Shown here one piece after another: positions 10,892 through 23,039 of a DNA stretch of 64,000 nucleotides. Made by a program: the position numbers and the translations under genes. Below the pieces are notes generated by a model that did not search any database, was not told where the DNA came from, and was given only the letters and a program-made list of their open reading frames with translations. Positions within the stretch are counted from its first letter, which is position 1. The number at the start of each line of letters is the position of its first letter. Origin of the DNA: Picochlorum sp. 'celeri' (taxonomy: Eukaryota; Chlorophyta; Trebouxiophyceae); assembly GCA_010909725.1 (NCBI GenBank), contig JAACMV010000019.1, forward strand, positions 620,001 to 684,000, read 5' to 3'.

Positions 10892-12736
10892 ATGGTTGGG
10901 TGTGTGTTTCGGGATATGGTTCGGGCGGGGGTGGTGCCGGTTGGAGAGGGTGTCATGCGACTGTCGAGTACAAATGATGCAAGTAGAGAGTATGTTTTGG
11001 ATGTATTGGAGGATGGACGGATACGATGGTGTGATGAGTTGTCTTCTTCTGGAGAGGTGTTTCAGAGTCCTCTGGCGTGTTGTGCGAAGATATGGAATAT
11101 TGCTGCTCCACAGCGGTATTATGAGAGGATTCTTGTCTCTTGTGCCAATAAGACGGAGGCGAGGACGCTGAAGGAGCTCAAGGATGAGTTTGTGGCGTCA
11201 AAGACGCCATGTAAAGATGTCTCATGTCAGGACACCAGTGGGGTGTCAGAGCATGATACTGGGTCTTGCGGTATTCAAGAGTACAATGCAGTGATTCCAA
11301 CATGGAGTGATAGGGGGCCTCGTAGTAGTGGTTTGATGGCGGAATGTGTCGGGGATGTTGGGATGGTTCATGGAAGGAAGTGTAGGAAACGACCCTCTTG
11401 TGCTGATTCTGGGGATGCTACTCATACTCCACAGCAGCGAGATGTGCATAGAGAAAGAGAAGAAGAAGAAGACTATGATGATGGTTTGTTTGAATATGGA
11501 TTGGAGGAAGAGGTGACCGTGTGTCAGCCCGTTGGTGGTATTGAGCATGATACAATGAGGCATGACCATGATGGGGTCAAAGTAGGGTCTGGGATGCTGG
11601 ACATGGTGCGTGTGGGTTTTAATATTAGTTACTCGTATGCGCTGATATATACACATACATGCAATCATCTTCATATGGTTATGTTATTCTTATAGGGTTT
11701 GAATGCATCAGAAGTGATTGAGAGGATTGAATGCTGTGTCGAATTCATCTTGTCGACCCTGTCCATGGGGCAGCTTCCTGTTTTCTCTTCTCCTGCTGAT
11801 GTATCACAGAGGCAGAAAGTTCTTTTTGGAATTGATCCTGGGAATGTATCGTCTTTGGATCGCTTTGCGCTCTTTGTATCCATGCTGAACACGGCGCATG
11901 AAAGGTTGCTGTGTACTGGTCACAGGAGTACCCAGAGGGAGCTGTATTACGCCAGCAAGGCTCGAGATCCTTTGCTAAAGGCAACTCAACATGCAGATGT
12001 GTTGAGGAATGTGTGCCGTGTATTACAGGTTCCAAGGTACAGTCTGGGTATAGATTGTTGTTCAAAGGGACTGGTGTATGGGCCATTAGTGATGGAGTTT
12101 ACAGGGTCACTCATGCCTTCTGTGGACTGCTCTCTGCTCGAAAGAGGTTACTCTATACCAGGATGCATACCATTGATTTGGAAGTCGACTATGAGGTGTC
12201 GTGCGTCGTGTATTCTGGTTATTGAGAAGGAAACCATGTTTCAGCGATTTGTTCAAGCATCACCAATGCTCAAGGACTGTTTGCTCGTCACTGCCAAAGG
12301 GTATCCAGATATTGCGACGCGTGCCTTTTTAAAAAAGCTGCATGATACATATCCTTCAATTCCTATGGTGGGACTGGTGGATTGGAATCCTCATGGATTG
12401 CATATCTTGGCTCAGTACAAGTTTGGATCTGAAAATTCCCCAGAATCAAAGGAATTTACATTGCCAGATTTGCAATGGTTAGGCCTGCGCATGTCAACTA
12501 TCAAGGGATTAAGTGTCGAGGGTGGGTTGCAAGAAATGACGAAACGGGATTATTCGCTGTCGAAAAATTTGCTGGGTGTCCTGAAAGCATTTGGAGCAGA
12601 GCAATGGGCACAGGAGTTGGAGTGCATGTCGGTTGCCGGTGTGAAAGCAGATTTCGAATCTTTGTATGAGATGCTTACAATGGAATCTATATGTCAGATT
12701 TTCAGTACAATGATTCTCAGAGAAGAGTGGATATAG
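10892..12736 (+). CDS. SPO11: RAMA domain-Spo11 (TopVIA-like) fusion protein
   Basis: Two exons, 10892-11605 and 11696-12736 (intron 90 bp, donor GTGCGT, phase 0), 584 aa; Spo11 is usually about 400. Residues 3-100 match the RAMA domain as in human MPND: PVGEGVMRL, VLDVLEDGRIRW, then GEVFQSPLACCAKIW. Residues 110-235 are low complexity and acidic (REREEEEDYDDG). From 239 on it is Spo11: winged-helix catalytic motif STQRELYYASK (Tyr323 expected nucleophile), Toprim glutamate in VIEKE (about 415), GYPDIATR, and DWNPHG (467-472), where the usual DxD reads D-W-N, as recalled for plant SPO11-2. Spo11 makes meiotic double-strand breaks. RAMA is proposed to read modified DNA, so the fusion could steer breaks to, or away from, modified sites (inference). 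The gene converges on the RecD2 gene, 10 bp between stops. Confidence 0.88.
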
Positions 12737-12746
12737 TCGAATAAGA

Positions 12747-15700
12747 TTATTGATTGTCCTGCCAAGCATGTCTGAGGTGTGCAAGCTGCATGACAAGACT
12801 GCTGCTGTCATCATCCTGTCCTGGAGATGAGGACATGATGCCATCATGTATTTTCGTGCTAAATTCTAGACTCTTGCTAAGATAGTCTTGGGAAGCGACC
12901 ATAAGAAAAGGTACAGATTCGAGCACTTGGTCAGGGGAGGCTTGTCCAGATGTACACGAGTCAGACACCAATTGAATGTTGGCTTGAAGCATCGCTGCAT
13001 CCACGCAAGGAAGATTCTGAGACTCGAACATTTTGATTATTTTGTCTGCTGTGTTTTTCTGTACTTGTAATTCATTCAGAACTTCTTGGACACCACAGTT
13101 AGCATTGCCATATTCTTCCTGCTCATCGAAAAAGCTTGCAACCTCGTGGTGGGGAATATGCAGCGTTGTTGCTTTGGAAACTAGCCGTTCAACCAAAGAT
13201 GACAAGCGTGTCTCCATACCCACTGTGTTGATAGCAACCGAGACCGGGTCTATCAAAGTCGATCCAACCACCATGGCCAAGGTCTCCCGTGCTCGTGTGA
13301 TGCCAGTGTATAGCAAAGGGCGTGTCAGAAGCCTGCCATGATGATGTGACAGTGCCATAACAACATTCTTTGCTTCACCACCTTGGGCTTTATGAACAGT
13401 CACCGCATATGCCAAATCCAGATGAGACAGCTCCATGCCTGAATATTCAAGCAATTGGCTGTCTCCACCAAAACCTTTGGAAAATTGCACCCATACCTTT
13501 TTGAGCACTGGATCCACATCCACAATGGTTCCCTGGTCCCCATTGTAGACATCTTTGTCATAGTCGTTGTGTAGCTGCAATACTCGGTCTCCCATCCGTA
13601 GGATCACATCCCCTCTAGAGACTTCTAGTTTTCCAAGCTCGGGAGGATTTACAATAGCCTGGATCCTTGGATTCAATACCCCAACGCCAACTGGACCTTT
13701 TCTCATTGGACTAATGATCTGTGTGTCACTAATATCCGCTCCAGGTTCTTGGATCATGGTTTCAACAATCCGCTCCACCGACTCGATGATATTGTCACCA
13801 GTTCTCACAATAAATGATCCCTTCTGATGCACAATCTGATCGAAAGCATTCCCTCCATCTAGCTGTAACTCGGGCACTGGTGGATAGTTTCCACTTCGTA
13901 CAGATAAAGCAGATGTAACAATGTTCGATGTAGTTTCTTGCCTGAAAATTTCACGAAGATCGACAACAGGAACAACACCAGATGATATTACGGCATCTAG
14001 AATACCACCAGGGCCTACAGGGGGAAGTTGGTCAACATCCCCGACAAGAATAAGCTGGGTCTCGGGTTTTAGAGATTGCATCAATGCAGCCGCAAGAGGA
14101 AGACTTAGCATTGACGCTTCATCGACTAAAACGGCATCGGACTCGAGTTTGTTTGTCAAACCATGCTCAAAACAGTCCATTTCTCCCCAGTCTATCTCAT
14201 CTTCATCTAAAGATTCCAGGGACATTCCTGACTGTGCTTCTGACGAGTTCTTTGGCCTATACTTTAATAATCGATGTATTGTACTCGGTTCCACGTTCTG
14301 AATTGCACCAATTCGCTGAGCTGCTCGACCAGTTGGAGCACAAATATGCACCATCTTTCCTTGAGCACACCATAATTTGACAATATACTGCAATACTGTA
14401 GTTTTACCACATCCAGGACCCCCTGTTATGACAAGAATCGGTGCATCTGAAGCTAATTCGATTGCAGCACGCTGCCCCTTGGATAGAACAACGTTTGTTG
14501 TCTCTTGATTCATGTCAATCCATTGCTTGATCTTTTGAGATCTAGGAGGTGAAATATCCTGTGAGATTGAAGATTTTCCAGTGATACAATCTACAATAGT
14601 TGTTTCTGCTTTATGAAATTGCGGTAAGTAACACCGCACCGAGTCTGTCCATTCACACGGGGAATCTATGTTTGCCATTTCCAAATCTTCAATGATTGAT
14701 ACACCATGCAACAATGCTCTACCCTGAGTGTCAGGCCTATTTTCTTTCCATGCATTTAAAATCTTTTCGACCGTCTTGGGCCCAATGCCAGGGCATTTCT
14801 TCAGCAAGTCGACTGCCTCTTCCTCATCGCCAGAAAGAATCCCAACCAAATTCTCACCATGCGTATCCAGCAATGATTCCATTTGCCTCTTTGTCACCCC
14901 ATGCAGGATCCCTCGCATTTCATCAACAGATACAGAAGGAACAGAAATACTTCCAACATTTGAATTCGATCCATGAAACGAGTCCCCCGTCTCACAAATT
15001 AATGTCCCCTTGTGACACATATGCCAGGCAACTCGTTTCAACTGGTCAGGGGTCACTGTTCTAAAATCACCTGCATGAACAATAAAAATGAAACTCGGTC
15101 TTCTTCTTCCTGTTGTATAATATTCCATCAAAATGATATATACTCCCTACCTCCAAATCGATGCGACAAGGTCTCTAATCTTGTCAACGCAAGGCCTTCC
15201 AATTCCCCCCATGGCAAATACGCATGTCCATCTCGATTTGACGATGCCATCAAACACCGTGTTATAACCAATGAAATACGAGACACAAAGTCCGACATGA
15301 CACCCGTCTTGACTGCAAACGCTTCGATAGCATCCAAAGAAATCCCAAAACGACTCAATGTAGAGTACGGATCAGCAACAACCTTGCTCTGCGTATCCCC
15401 TCCAAACAACTCAGCCACTCTCTGCGCTGGACCAGCCGGAATACCACCTTCACATAAAAACTTTGCTCCATCCCGAGCATCTCTCCCACAATCCCACGCA
15501 GACTTGATTGCAACAGCTTTATTCTTCCCAATGCCATCACACTGTTGCAATTTCACAACAGCATCTGAAGAATCAAGCACATCAAGAATATCCGTTCCCC
15601 ACACCTCCACCATCCGAACCGCCGTCGACGGTCCAACTCCATGAATCGCACCCCCAGACAAGAACGACACAAGGTCCTCATGTCCACTCGGTGTCCTTGT

Positions 15701-16590
15701 CTCAACCTGCTGTGCCTTCAACTGCATCCCATACGTAGGATGTGTCGTCCAACTTCCCTGCACAGTCACCCCTTGTCCAACGTGCAACACTGGCAAAATA
15801 CCAACAACAGTAATCGAAAAATCTCGTCGCCTCTTCTTCTGACCATACCGAAACTTTGATCCAGACCCCTCAAGTGCAAGATTGGGAATATCTGTTGCCC
15901 TCTCTGGATCTATTCCCACCTTGAGAACAGAATACCCACTCTCACTTGATCTATATTGAACTTTCATAATCTTCCCCTCCACCGACACGTGCGTCTGGCT
16001 GGAATACTGCGGGGGTGCTCTCTCATCATCATCCCCGTATCTTTCTGCCTGCTCATCAACCCATTCAACATCACTACTCACAGACATCATTCGACGCCAC
16101 GCCTGAAAACCCCGTCCACCACCGGTATATATACGCTCCCTTCCAATCATCGACTTGACTCGTGGATTGATACACAGAGCATCCACAGCCCCTACTCGAC
16201 CAACCCCCACAGGGTGCCCACCAACACGTCGTGTCCCCATCATCGCCTCTCTATACCTCCAATCTATCGTCCACCTCTTTTGTAAAATTCTATAGATACT
16301 TTCAATCGTTTTCCTTTGCATATAGATGCCATTCCCTGCTCTTGTGTAATTCAATTGCGTTCCACGCTGGCATGACACTTGTGCAGCCTGTAGGGCATCA
16401 GCAGGCAGAATAACCTACATGCAGTTGTGTTTTAAAAATATAATTCTTTTCATCATGCTCTGAATCCATGCAAGACTATTGCTATTCGGATGCCACACTC
16501 TTCAGAAACGATGCGTACCATCAGATGGTTGATTTGATGGGCCAGTCTGATATCAATCGACAGGCGTGCGTTTGAATTTGGCCTAGGCAT
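12747..16590 (-). CDS. RecD2-type (RecD/TraA) SF1B DNA helicase
   Basis: Proposed exons 16590-16519, 16414-15151 and 15070-12747 (introns 104 and 80 bp), frame kept, 1219 aa. The first about 130 residues are Arg-rich without acidic residues at the start, like an organelle presequence; an alternative start is Met 16321. Then: an N-terminal OB-like region (GKIMKVQYRSSESGYSVLKV ... GQGVTVQGSWTTHPTYGMQL), tandem HhH (GGAIHGVGPSTAVRMVEVWG; CDGIGKNKA), helicase motifs I (ITGGPGCGKTT, about 660-670) and II (DEAS, about 762-765), GDVDQLPPVGPG, and a UvrD_C_2 block (VTVHKAQGGE ... YTGITRARE). A C-terminal extension of about 170 residues has no known domain. RecD2 is a 5'-3' helicase of bacteria; here it is nuclear-encoded, intron-bearing and perhaps mitochondrial or plastid-targeted. 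Confidence 0.88.
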
Positions 16591-16778
16591 CGACACGCTC
16601 CATCTTTACATCTACATGTAATATTTGATTTTTATAGGACTGGATTTGGACATTCGTGTATTGTTTCGGAAGATGGATCGACATGTTGCGAGGAATTGGT
16701 TTTTGAAACCATGAGCGAAAACATTCCAAGAGCGCTCGATTGAGACCATTGACGTGTATATAAGGGTCTGATAACGAT
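16591..16778. promoter_or_regulatory. Short bidirectional promoter between RecD2-type helicase and PSF2
   Basis: Only 188 bp separate the two proposed start codons, which face away from each other. A TATA-like GTATATAAG lies at about 16756-16764, about 15-20 bp before the Psf2 ATG. The two genes share a replication/repair theme, so co-regulation is plausible but unproved. Confidence 0.5.
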
Positions 16779-17719
16779 ATGAATACGTCATCAGGGCAGA
16801 ATAACCTCGTATTTACACCGCGAGAGGTGTGTATGGAGCTTTGTCTCTCTTGTTGACAGCTCAAACATCTGGGGCAGAATGACTGATGTCTTGTTTCTTT
16901 TTTTTTCTAATATGCAGGTGGATTTTTTCGCACAAGATGAGCTGATTACAATAGTACCAAACTTTTCAATTCTCACGCCTCGCAGGACGTTTGAATGTAT
17001 CATGGTATGGCGATTCCCATGTATTTTTCTCTTCCTCTTGTGGTGGTGGCAACGCATGTCTCATGGGCTCATGATGTGATGTGATGCAGGGAGAGTTTGG
17101 CCCATTTCAGCCCAATAGAGAGTGTCAAGTTCCTTTGTGGATGGCTTTGGCTTTGTGGAAGAGGAAAAAGTGTACAATCAAAGCGCCAGAGTGGATGAGG
17201 CCTGAATTTTTGCAGAGTATGTTGTTGGTGATGTTTTTATTTTGCTTTGCTTGTACACAGCGTAGTTTCATTCATGATGTCATGATTGCAGCTGTGCTGG
17301 AATTGGAGCGAAGCGAGCCTGGAAATTTTCAGCCACTTCCATTCCATTATCAGGAAATTGCCCAATTTTTGTTTACAGCTGGTACACAAGAGTCGTTACC
17401 GAAAGAGGTATTCGGCGATGAAGAAGCACGCGTGAGAGATTTAGTAAATCTTATTCAAAAGACCCGACAGACTAAAATTTTACAGGGGTTGTCACTCCTG
17501 CAAGAGGCAGCTGCAGTGAAATTGAACAATTTATCAGCCATGGAGCTCAATAATGTTCGGGCATTTTTTACTGGGGCGTTGGATGAGTTTACAAGGCATG
17601 CTACGATGAATGATCAGGCAATTGTTCAGGCAGTTGGAACGACCCAGGAACCTCCTCTGACCCCACAGGAGGAGGCACGGCCTGCAAGACAGTTGCGACG
17701 GACAACCAATAACAACTGA
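16779..17719 (+). CDS. PSF2: GINS complex subunit Psf2
   Basis: Four exons: 16779-16826, 16918-17004, 17090-17216 and 17292-17719, 229 aa. The joined N-terminus reads NLVFTPREVDFFAQDELITIVPNFS, the classic Psf2 opening, then GEFGPFQPN, VPLWMALALWKRKKCTIKAPEWM, and the helical part with NFQPLPFHYQEIAQFLF and LNNLSAMELNNVRAFF. GINS (Sld5-Psf1-Psf2-Psf3) is part of the CMG replicative helicase. The protein is about 40 residues longer than human Psf2 (185 aa) because of a Gln/Pro/Arg-rich tail. Intron 3 is 75 bp with no in-frame stop, so its retention would insert 25 residues without breaking the frame. Confidence 0.93.
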
Positions 17720-18002
17720 ACAAACAGCTGTAGTTGGTACACGAGCCTACTAAGACGAGTACTGATTGTGATGATGACATGTTCACCTTGATAAGAACTA
17801 GTATGTAATTGGTATGCATCATTGTTGTATGGATGTACATGTTTGTGCGCACCTTGAAGGTGAATTCAATTCAAACCTTGGTTTTCAAATTTGAACTACT
17901 ACTCGAGGCGTCGTGGAGCTGATAGATGCCATACTAATTATAATAAATATCCATTTTTTGCTAATAAATATAAAACAATGTATTCGTAAGAAAGCAGCAG
18001 AG
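17720..18002. other. Intergenic, nothing recognised
   Basis: About 280 bp, AT-rich towards its right end. It should hold the Psf2 3' UTR and the promoter of the next gene. Confidence 0.5.
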
Positions 18003-21000
18003 ATGGAGAATTCGCGCGAAGAGGAACTTCGAATTCTGAGGGAGCGGATTTCAAGTTTACAGGTCAGTGAGGACAGAGTCTAGAGTCAAATTGGTTCTGT
18101 GTATGATTTAAATTATTATTTAACCTTTATTATGTACAGGATGCAAGTATATTGGCTGCTTTGCGCGGGTTGAGTGAGAAAATTTCAAGTCAGCGAAAAC
18201 TTGGAGACAAGAGACCATCTTCTGGTGACGACTTGTCGCGGCTGCTCCCATCGTTTGTGTCTTTGTTGGATCGCATATGTCGAGTGCAATCAGAAGAGCT
18301 GCGAGAGGTGCGGTGCATATTGCTGCAGTAGTGGCAGTTGAGAGCAAGACAAGAACATGTATATAATCTGTGTGTTGCAGGCATTGAACAAGCATGTGAG
18401 GGATATACTCGTGGAGGAGATTCCTTGGGTTATAGACGTACTTTTCAGAACGTATGCTGTCGAATTGCAGCTTCAGCCAGATGCAGTGCAGGTTATATTT
18501 GATGCCTTGGAGGTTGATGGCAAAGAGAGGGGCTGTATCCAGTTGTATGATACGATGCTCAAATCTGTTGGGCGTGCTCCTGTTGCATATCAAACAGAGT
18601 ATAAGCTGATATTAAGTATTTGCGTCCAAAGAAGTATTTTCAGACTGAAAGAATCCATGGATTCGTCTGACTGTTGTGGTGGTTGGTGGCCGTGTGCGCT
18701 TGGCTTGGCAAGTTTGCCTCTGCTCGATTCCAGGTTTCGAGGGTCGCTTGATGTATTACAGGATGCATATGGGATATTTTTACCTATGATTGAGGACTTG
18801 AGTCACAAGTTTGTGAATCCAGAGTGGGTTGTCATGTCCATTGCTGGAGGAACAATCTCCACAGATTGTCTTGATCAGGAGACAGTAGCTCAGAATTTGG
18901 ACTCAACGGTAGCTTCTGTTGAGCTTGTGATGCAGCTTTTAGTCTCCATCTTGCATGTGATGGATGAGGAAGAGAGACCCCAGATTGGAGATGCAAATTG
19001 GATCAAAGTGCACCGTATGATTTCTAAATTGCTCATAATTCGCTGGGAGTTGGGGCAATTTGCACGGGCTGTTGGGTACAGTGAACTTCGAGCAGTGCAA
19101 TGGCCTCTGGATATTGGGCTTCGGCTTTTGCCATTTTTTGTCGAATCTTCCGAGACGCTGTTGATGACGCCGCCTCAGATTACCTTGGTGCTGGATATGA
19201 TGACGAGACAAGGCAAGCGTCCAAAAACTGTAGAGTTGGATGAGGTGTCTGTCGAGATGCTCAAACTGCTTGAGCCTCTTCTAGAGGCTTCAATTAGAGG
19301 TTTGATGTCTCCTAAAAAGGTATTATTTGCGGAGTCGACGCAATTGTTTGCCAATCTTGCACAAAGGACTCGAGTGGGTTTCTCTCGAGACGATAGATTT
19401 GGAGCACTGCTTGCTCAAAAGGATGGCCTGGATTCTGATGAGAAGCCCGAGAGTGAGAAGAATGATCTTATTGCAGAGCACGATCAAGATGTGGACGAAT
19501 TGCTAGCAATGATATCTGCCAGGAGTGATGCACCTCTGGAGAAGCGACCCAAAAAAATTCAACCAGAGCGGATTGATAGCAAACCGAGCAGCAGCGAGGG
19601 TATTTGCGCTATCAAGGTTGAAGAAAAGCCACATGTGTCTTCTTATCATCATAAAGGACGCGTTATAATGCCTGCAACGTATAATTTAGACTCGGAGACC
19701 CGGGAAATTCTATGGCAGGCCTACATTGACGATAAAGACAAACTGGTTGAAATGTTAGGGGTGAGTTACATTTGATGTGTTGGTCGGTTCATTCGAACCT
19801 TTCCAAGTGATGAATAGTAAAAAGAAGAAAATTTGCTCAAGAGAAACGAAATAAGATTTTTATCATAATAAATAATCTGCAGGATTCGAACTACCATCAA
19901 TGGCATGATGAGACTGAGAGACCTTCATCTCGTAGAAAGAGTGGCATGGACGTGGCCTTTGACGCAATTTTTGGGGAATCAACTGCTCAAAATGATTCAG
20001 AGTTTGAAATGAAAAATGGAGTCATAGTTGATGATGTCCCCAAGAGCCTCATCGATGTATCATCACTCTTCCCATGGCAGTCTTTGATTTCTGGAGTTGT
20101 CATGCTAGCATCCCACGTTGTCAACTGTGCACCCAACACTGGAGCCAAAGCTCGTATGCTGTATCACATTATTGGAGATAAATCACGGGAACATGCCGTC
20201 AGCGCATCACTCAAATTACTACAGCCTGACTATAGCCGATCCATATGGAAAAACTGTTGCAATGTTGTGAAGAGCTCCCCTTCAGTTGGTTGCCTCTTGT
20301 ATGTATCATTCCAATTCCGGCATGTTGCGATGCATACAACACGGCACTCGATTGATCTCATGGTTGGATCGTTTATGGATCTACTTCAGACATGCAATTC
20401 ATTAGCGACTGAAGACATTCACGAAAGCAAGATGCATGCAAACAAGGGTGGATTGTCAGTCCACCCCCTTGACCTGGTACAGGGCATGGTTCGTTCTTGC
20501 ATGACATTTCCGCCTCTTTTAGGAAGTACAATTGATTCAAAATCAGCTGCTCACATCCCTGATCTATGTGGACTTGGCGAGGAAACCGAAGTGCTCTGCT
20601 ACACAGCCTCTTGCTGTTGGGTTGTATGGCAGTCCCTTCAACATAACAAGAAGCTTGAAGCATTTTGGCTCACAGACGAAAATCTTGATGTGTGGTCTCA
20701 CCCCGTATCAACAGCTCGTATACCAGCAAAGTATCAATTCCTGACGAGTAGTTTGTCGCTCATTTCCAGAAAGATCCAGGAACTTGCTGAAGATTCTCCC
20801 AATATTCATGGAGCCCTGCAGGCCTGTTCCTCTTTGTGTGCAACGCTATGCATTAATATTTTCTCCATCTTTTCGGGATCGCATACAAGTATAGAGACAG
20901 ATACTGGAATATATCACATATGCCAGCAGAAAAAGTTCAACCTGAGTCTTTTCTCTGTCATTTCAGCACTCTGTGAAATTTACTGTGGACTTGCAGAAGA

Positions 21001-21562
21001 CTGGGAGGATGTTGTCCTGGGAAGATGGGATGACTCGAATGATGAATTTCCAGATGCTGGATCCATCATTGTAGGAGTGGATATTGCTGAAGCGTGCCAA
21101 GCATATCTTTCAGTCGTCAATGCCATGGACCCAAAGAAGATTCAGTCCATCCCTGACACCCTCATGTCCCCAGTGCAGGCCATTGTGAGTGAGACCCACT
21201 ACAGAATGACCATCATCATGGAGTCCATCCAAAAGATGGATAAACAATCTGATATCTACAAAAGAGCGATCAAGGAAATACAAAACACCCCAGATATTAT
21301 CATTGTTGACAAGGACAGCCACAGGCATTCAAAACGTAGCACCAATGCCAAGGGGAAAACAGTCAAAGATATCCAGAACCCTTTTGTCAGAGCGATTGTA
21401 CAAGAATCAGGTAGGAAAGGAAGCGATGCACTGGACGATGATGTGTCAGATCTGGAAGATTTCATCGTTGCTGATCCTGACAAGGACTATGAGGAATTTA
21501 TTGCTGACCATTTCCCTCTCGATCAAAGTTCAAATGACTCTGGCCCGGACGATGATGGCTGA
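18003..21562 (+). CDS. Large helical protein of unknown function with acidic C-terminus
   Basis: Four exons: 18003-18062, 18140-18307, 18381-19760 and 19883-21562, all frames kept, 1095 aa. I do not recognise the family. Seen: a short coiled-coil start (MENSREEELRILRERISSLQ), long stretches of amphipathic and hydrophobic helix typical of HEAT-like solenoids, a charged linker at about residues 430-530 (acidic and Lys-rich, low complexity), a second helical domain, and an acidic tail (DALDDDVSDLEDFIVADPDKDYEEF). Such acidic DLEDFIV-type tails occur in several chromatin and replication proteins, which hints at a nuclear role, but this is weak. No enzyme motif, membrane helix or signal peptide was found. 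It may be a divergent member of a known scaffold family. Confidence 0.75.
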
Positions 21563-21685
21563 ATCCTTGATAAAAATAATTTAATTTATTTAAAAACGTA
21601 GTACAGAGCATCACTACATCGATAGATATGCATTGAGGGTTCAAAATTCAATCCAAAAAATTTGTTCAAGCGGGTCAACAACACG

Positions 21686-23022
21686 ATGAGTCGACTGTTT
21701 TATGCCCAGATTCTGCTTCTTCTCACGTATTTTATTGCATTTAACGGGGTTAGTGGTAATAACGATACGTGCTCTGCATCTTCTGAAGGGCCAGGGTCGT
21801 GCGCTGTGGAGACTGGCGGGCCAGTGGGTGGTCCAGTTCCACCATCTGTGTGTTTCGTTGTGAGGACGTATTGGGGACATGGAGATGAGCACGGGGGTGA
21901 ACTGCGATCATTCTTGAAGTCCTTACAAGATCAGGATGAGCAAAAGTAGGTGCTGGGTGCTGTCGTGGGAGTGTGAATGTGTCCATCTTACTGTCCATAT
22001 TCTGTTGAATGCAGTTGGGAAGCTGTGTTTGTGGTTGCTGACAAGAAGCCTTTTCCAGAGATGTACACTATTCTTGAGAGTATGAACGAGACCAGAGCGT
22101 GGGTTTTCGCTGAGTGGGTACGTATCGAGACGATGGCAAGTACATACTATACCATACATCATGTGATGTGTCTTTACTTGTGTAGATTGGTGAGGACTAT
22201 ACTCCCAAAATAGATGGTGCTTGGGCGAATGGATACCATGGTACCCTGTATAATATGACTGATGATGCGATTCGTCTTTGTAGTCCATCGACGACATGGG
22301 TTGTGGTGACAAATGGGGATAACCTCTATGGTCGTAGTTTCATCTCAACCATCCTTGCCACAGCGGATGAGGATACAGACTTGGTGAGTTTTGATTTTTT
22401 TAGCAGATTTAATCGTCCCACGATGCCTCCTTGTGATAGATTTACCCCAGAGTATAATCATGGGCATAACTGTAAACGGAACAATATGGTGTGGTGCCAA
22501 GTTGATCTGGGGTCTGTGGCAATCAACAGGACTCGCCTGATGAAAGAGTATCGGTACTTTGGTGAATTGACCTATGATTATGGTGTTGACGAATCCCATA
22601 ATGATGGTTTAATGTTTCAAGAGCTGCTACAGGATGGATGGAAGATTAAAAGAGTGGAGGAGGAGTGTTTGTTTGTGCATTCTCCAAGTATTCAGTCCTG
22701 TGGTTGGAATGGTGGTGTGTGGGATGACAGAGATATTTTATACACTGGCGGGGACTGTATTTCTCAGGAAGAGGCAGATAGAATTCTATTAGAAGATTCC
22801 ACTATTGAAAAGGTTGATATCAATGTCATTCATGCTGGCAATTATAAGACAGAGTATGCAGATGCGCGCATCTCCATTGACGGGACAGTGGGGTGTCTTA
22901 GGAAGAAGGATGCCTTGTCTGCAAGCGTGTGGGGCGTGAATGCGCATCACTTTGGCAAAGGATGTACTGATAAAGATGATCATGAACGATTGGAAAATAT
23001 ATTAAAACATTTTGGCATGTAA
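21686..23022 (+). CDS. Secreted/ER-lumen glycosyltransferase-like protein (GT-A-type fold suspected)
   Basis: Three exons: 21686-21945, 22015-22117 and 22186-23022, 399 aa. The N-terminus is a signal peptide (LFYAQILLLLTYFIAFNGVSG). The body begins with VCFVVRTYWGHGDEHGGELRSFLKSL and, across the first intron, QNWEAVFVVAD, which follow the layout of GT2-type nucleotide-sugar transferases (conserved strand, short helix, NW-x-hydrophobic strand). WVVVTNGDNLYGRSFI would hold the DxD-like metal site. Several Cys residues and sequons fit a secretory protein. Exact substrate unknown. It is convergent with SSRP1, 17 bp between stops. Confidence 0.7.
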
Positions 23023-23039
23023 TGATGATGTGTAGGAAG

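Noticed and set aside
12739..16600. Reading SPO11, RecD2 and PSF2 as one operon-like system
   Set aside because: They are on opposite strands with separate promoters; neighbourhood alone does not show a shared pathway in a eukaryote.
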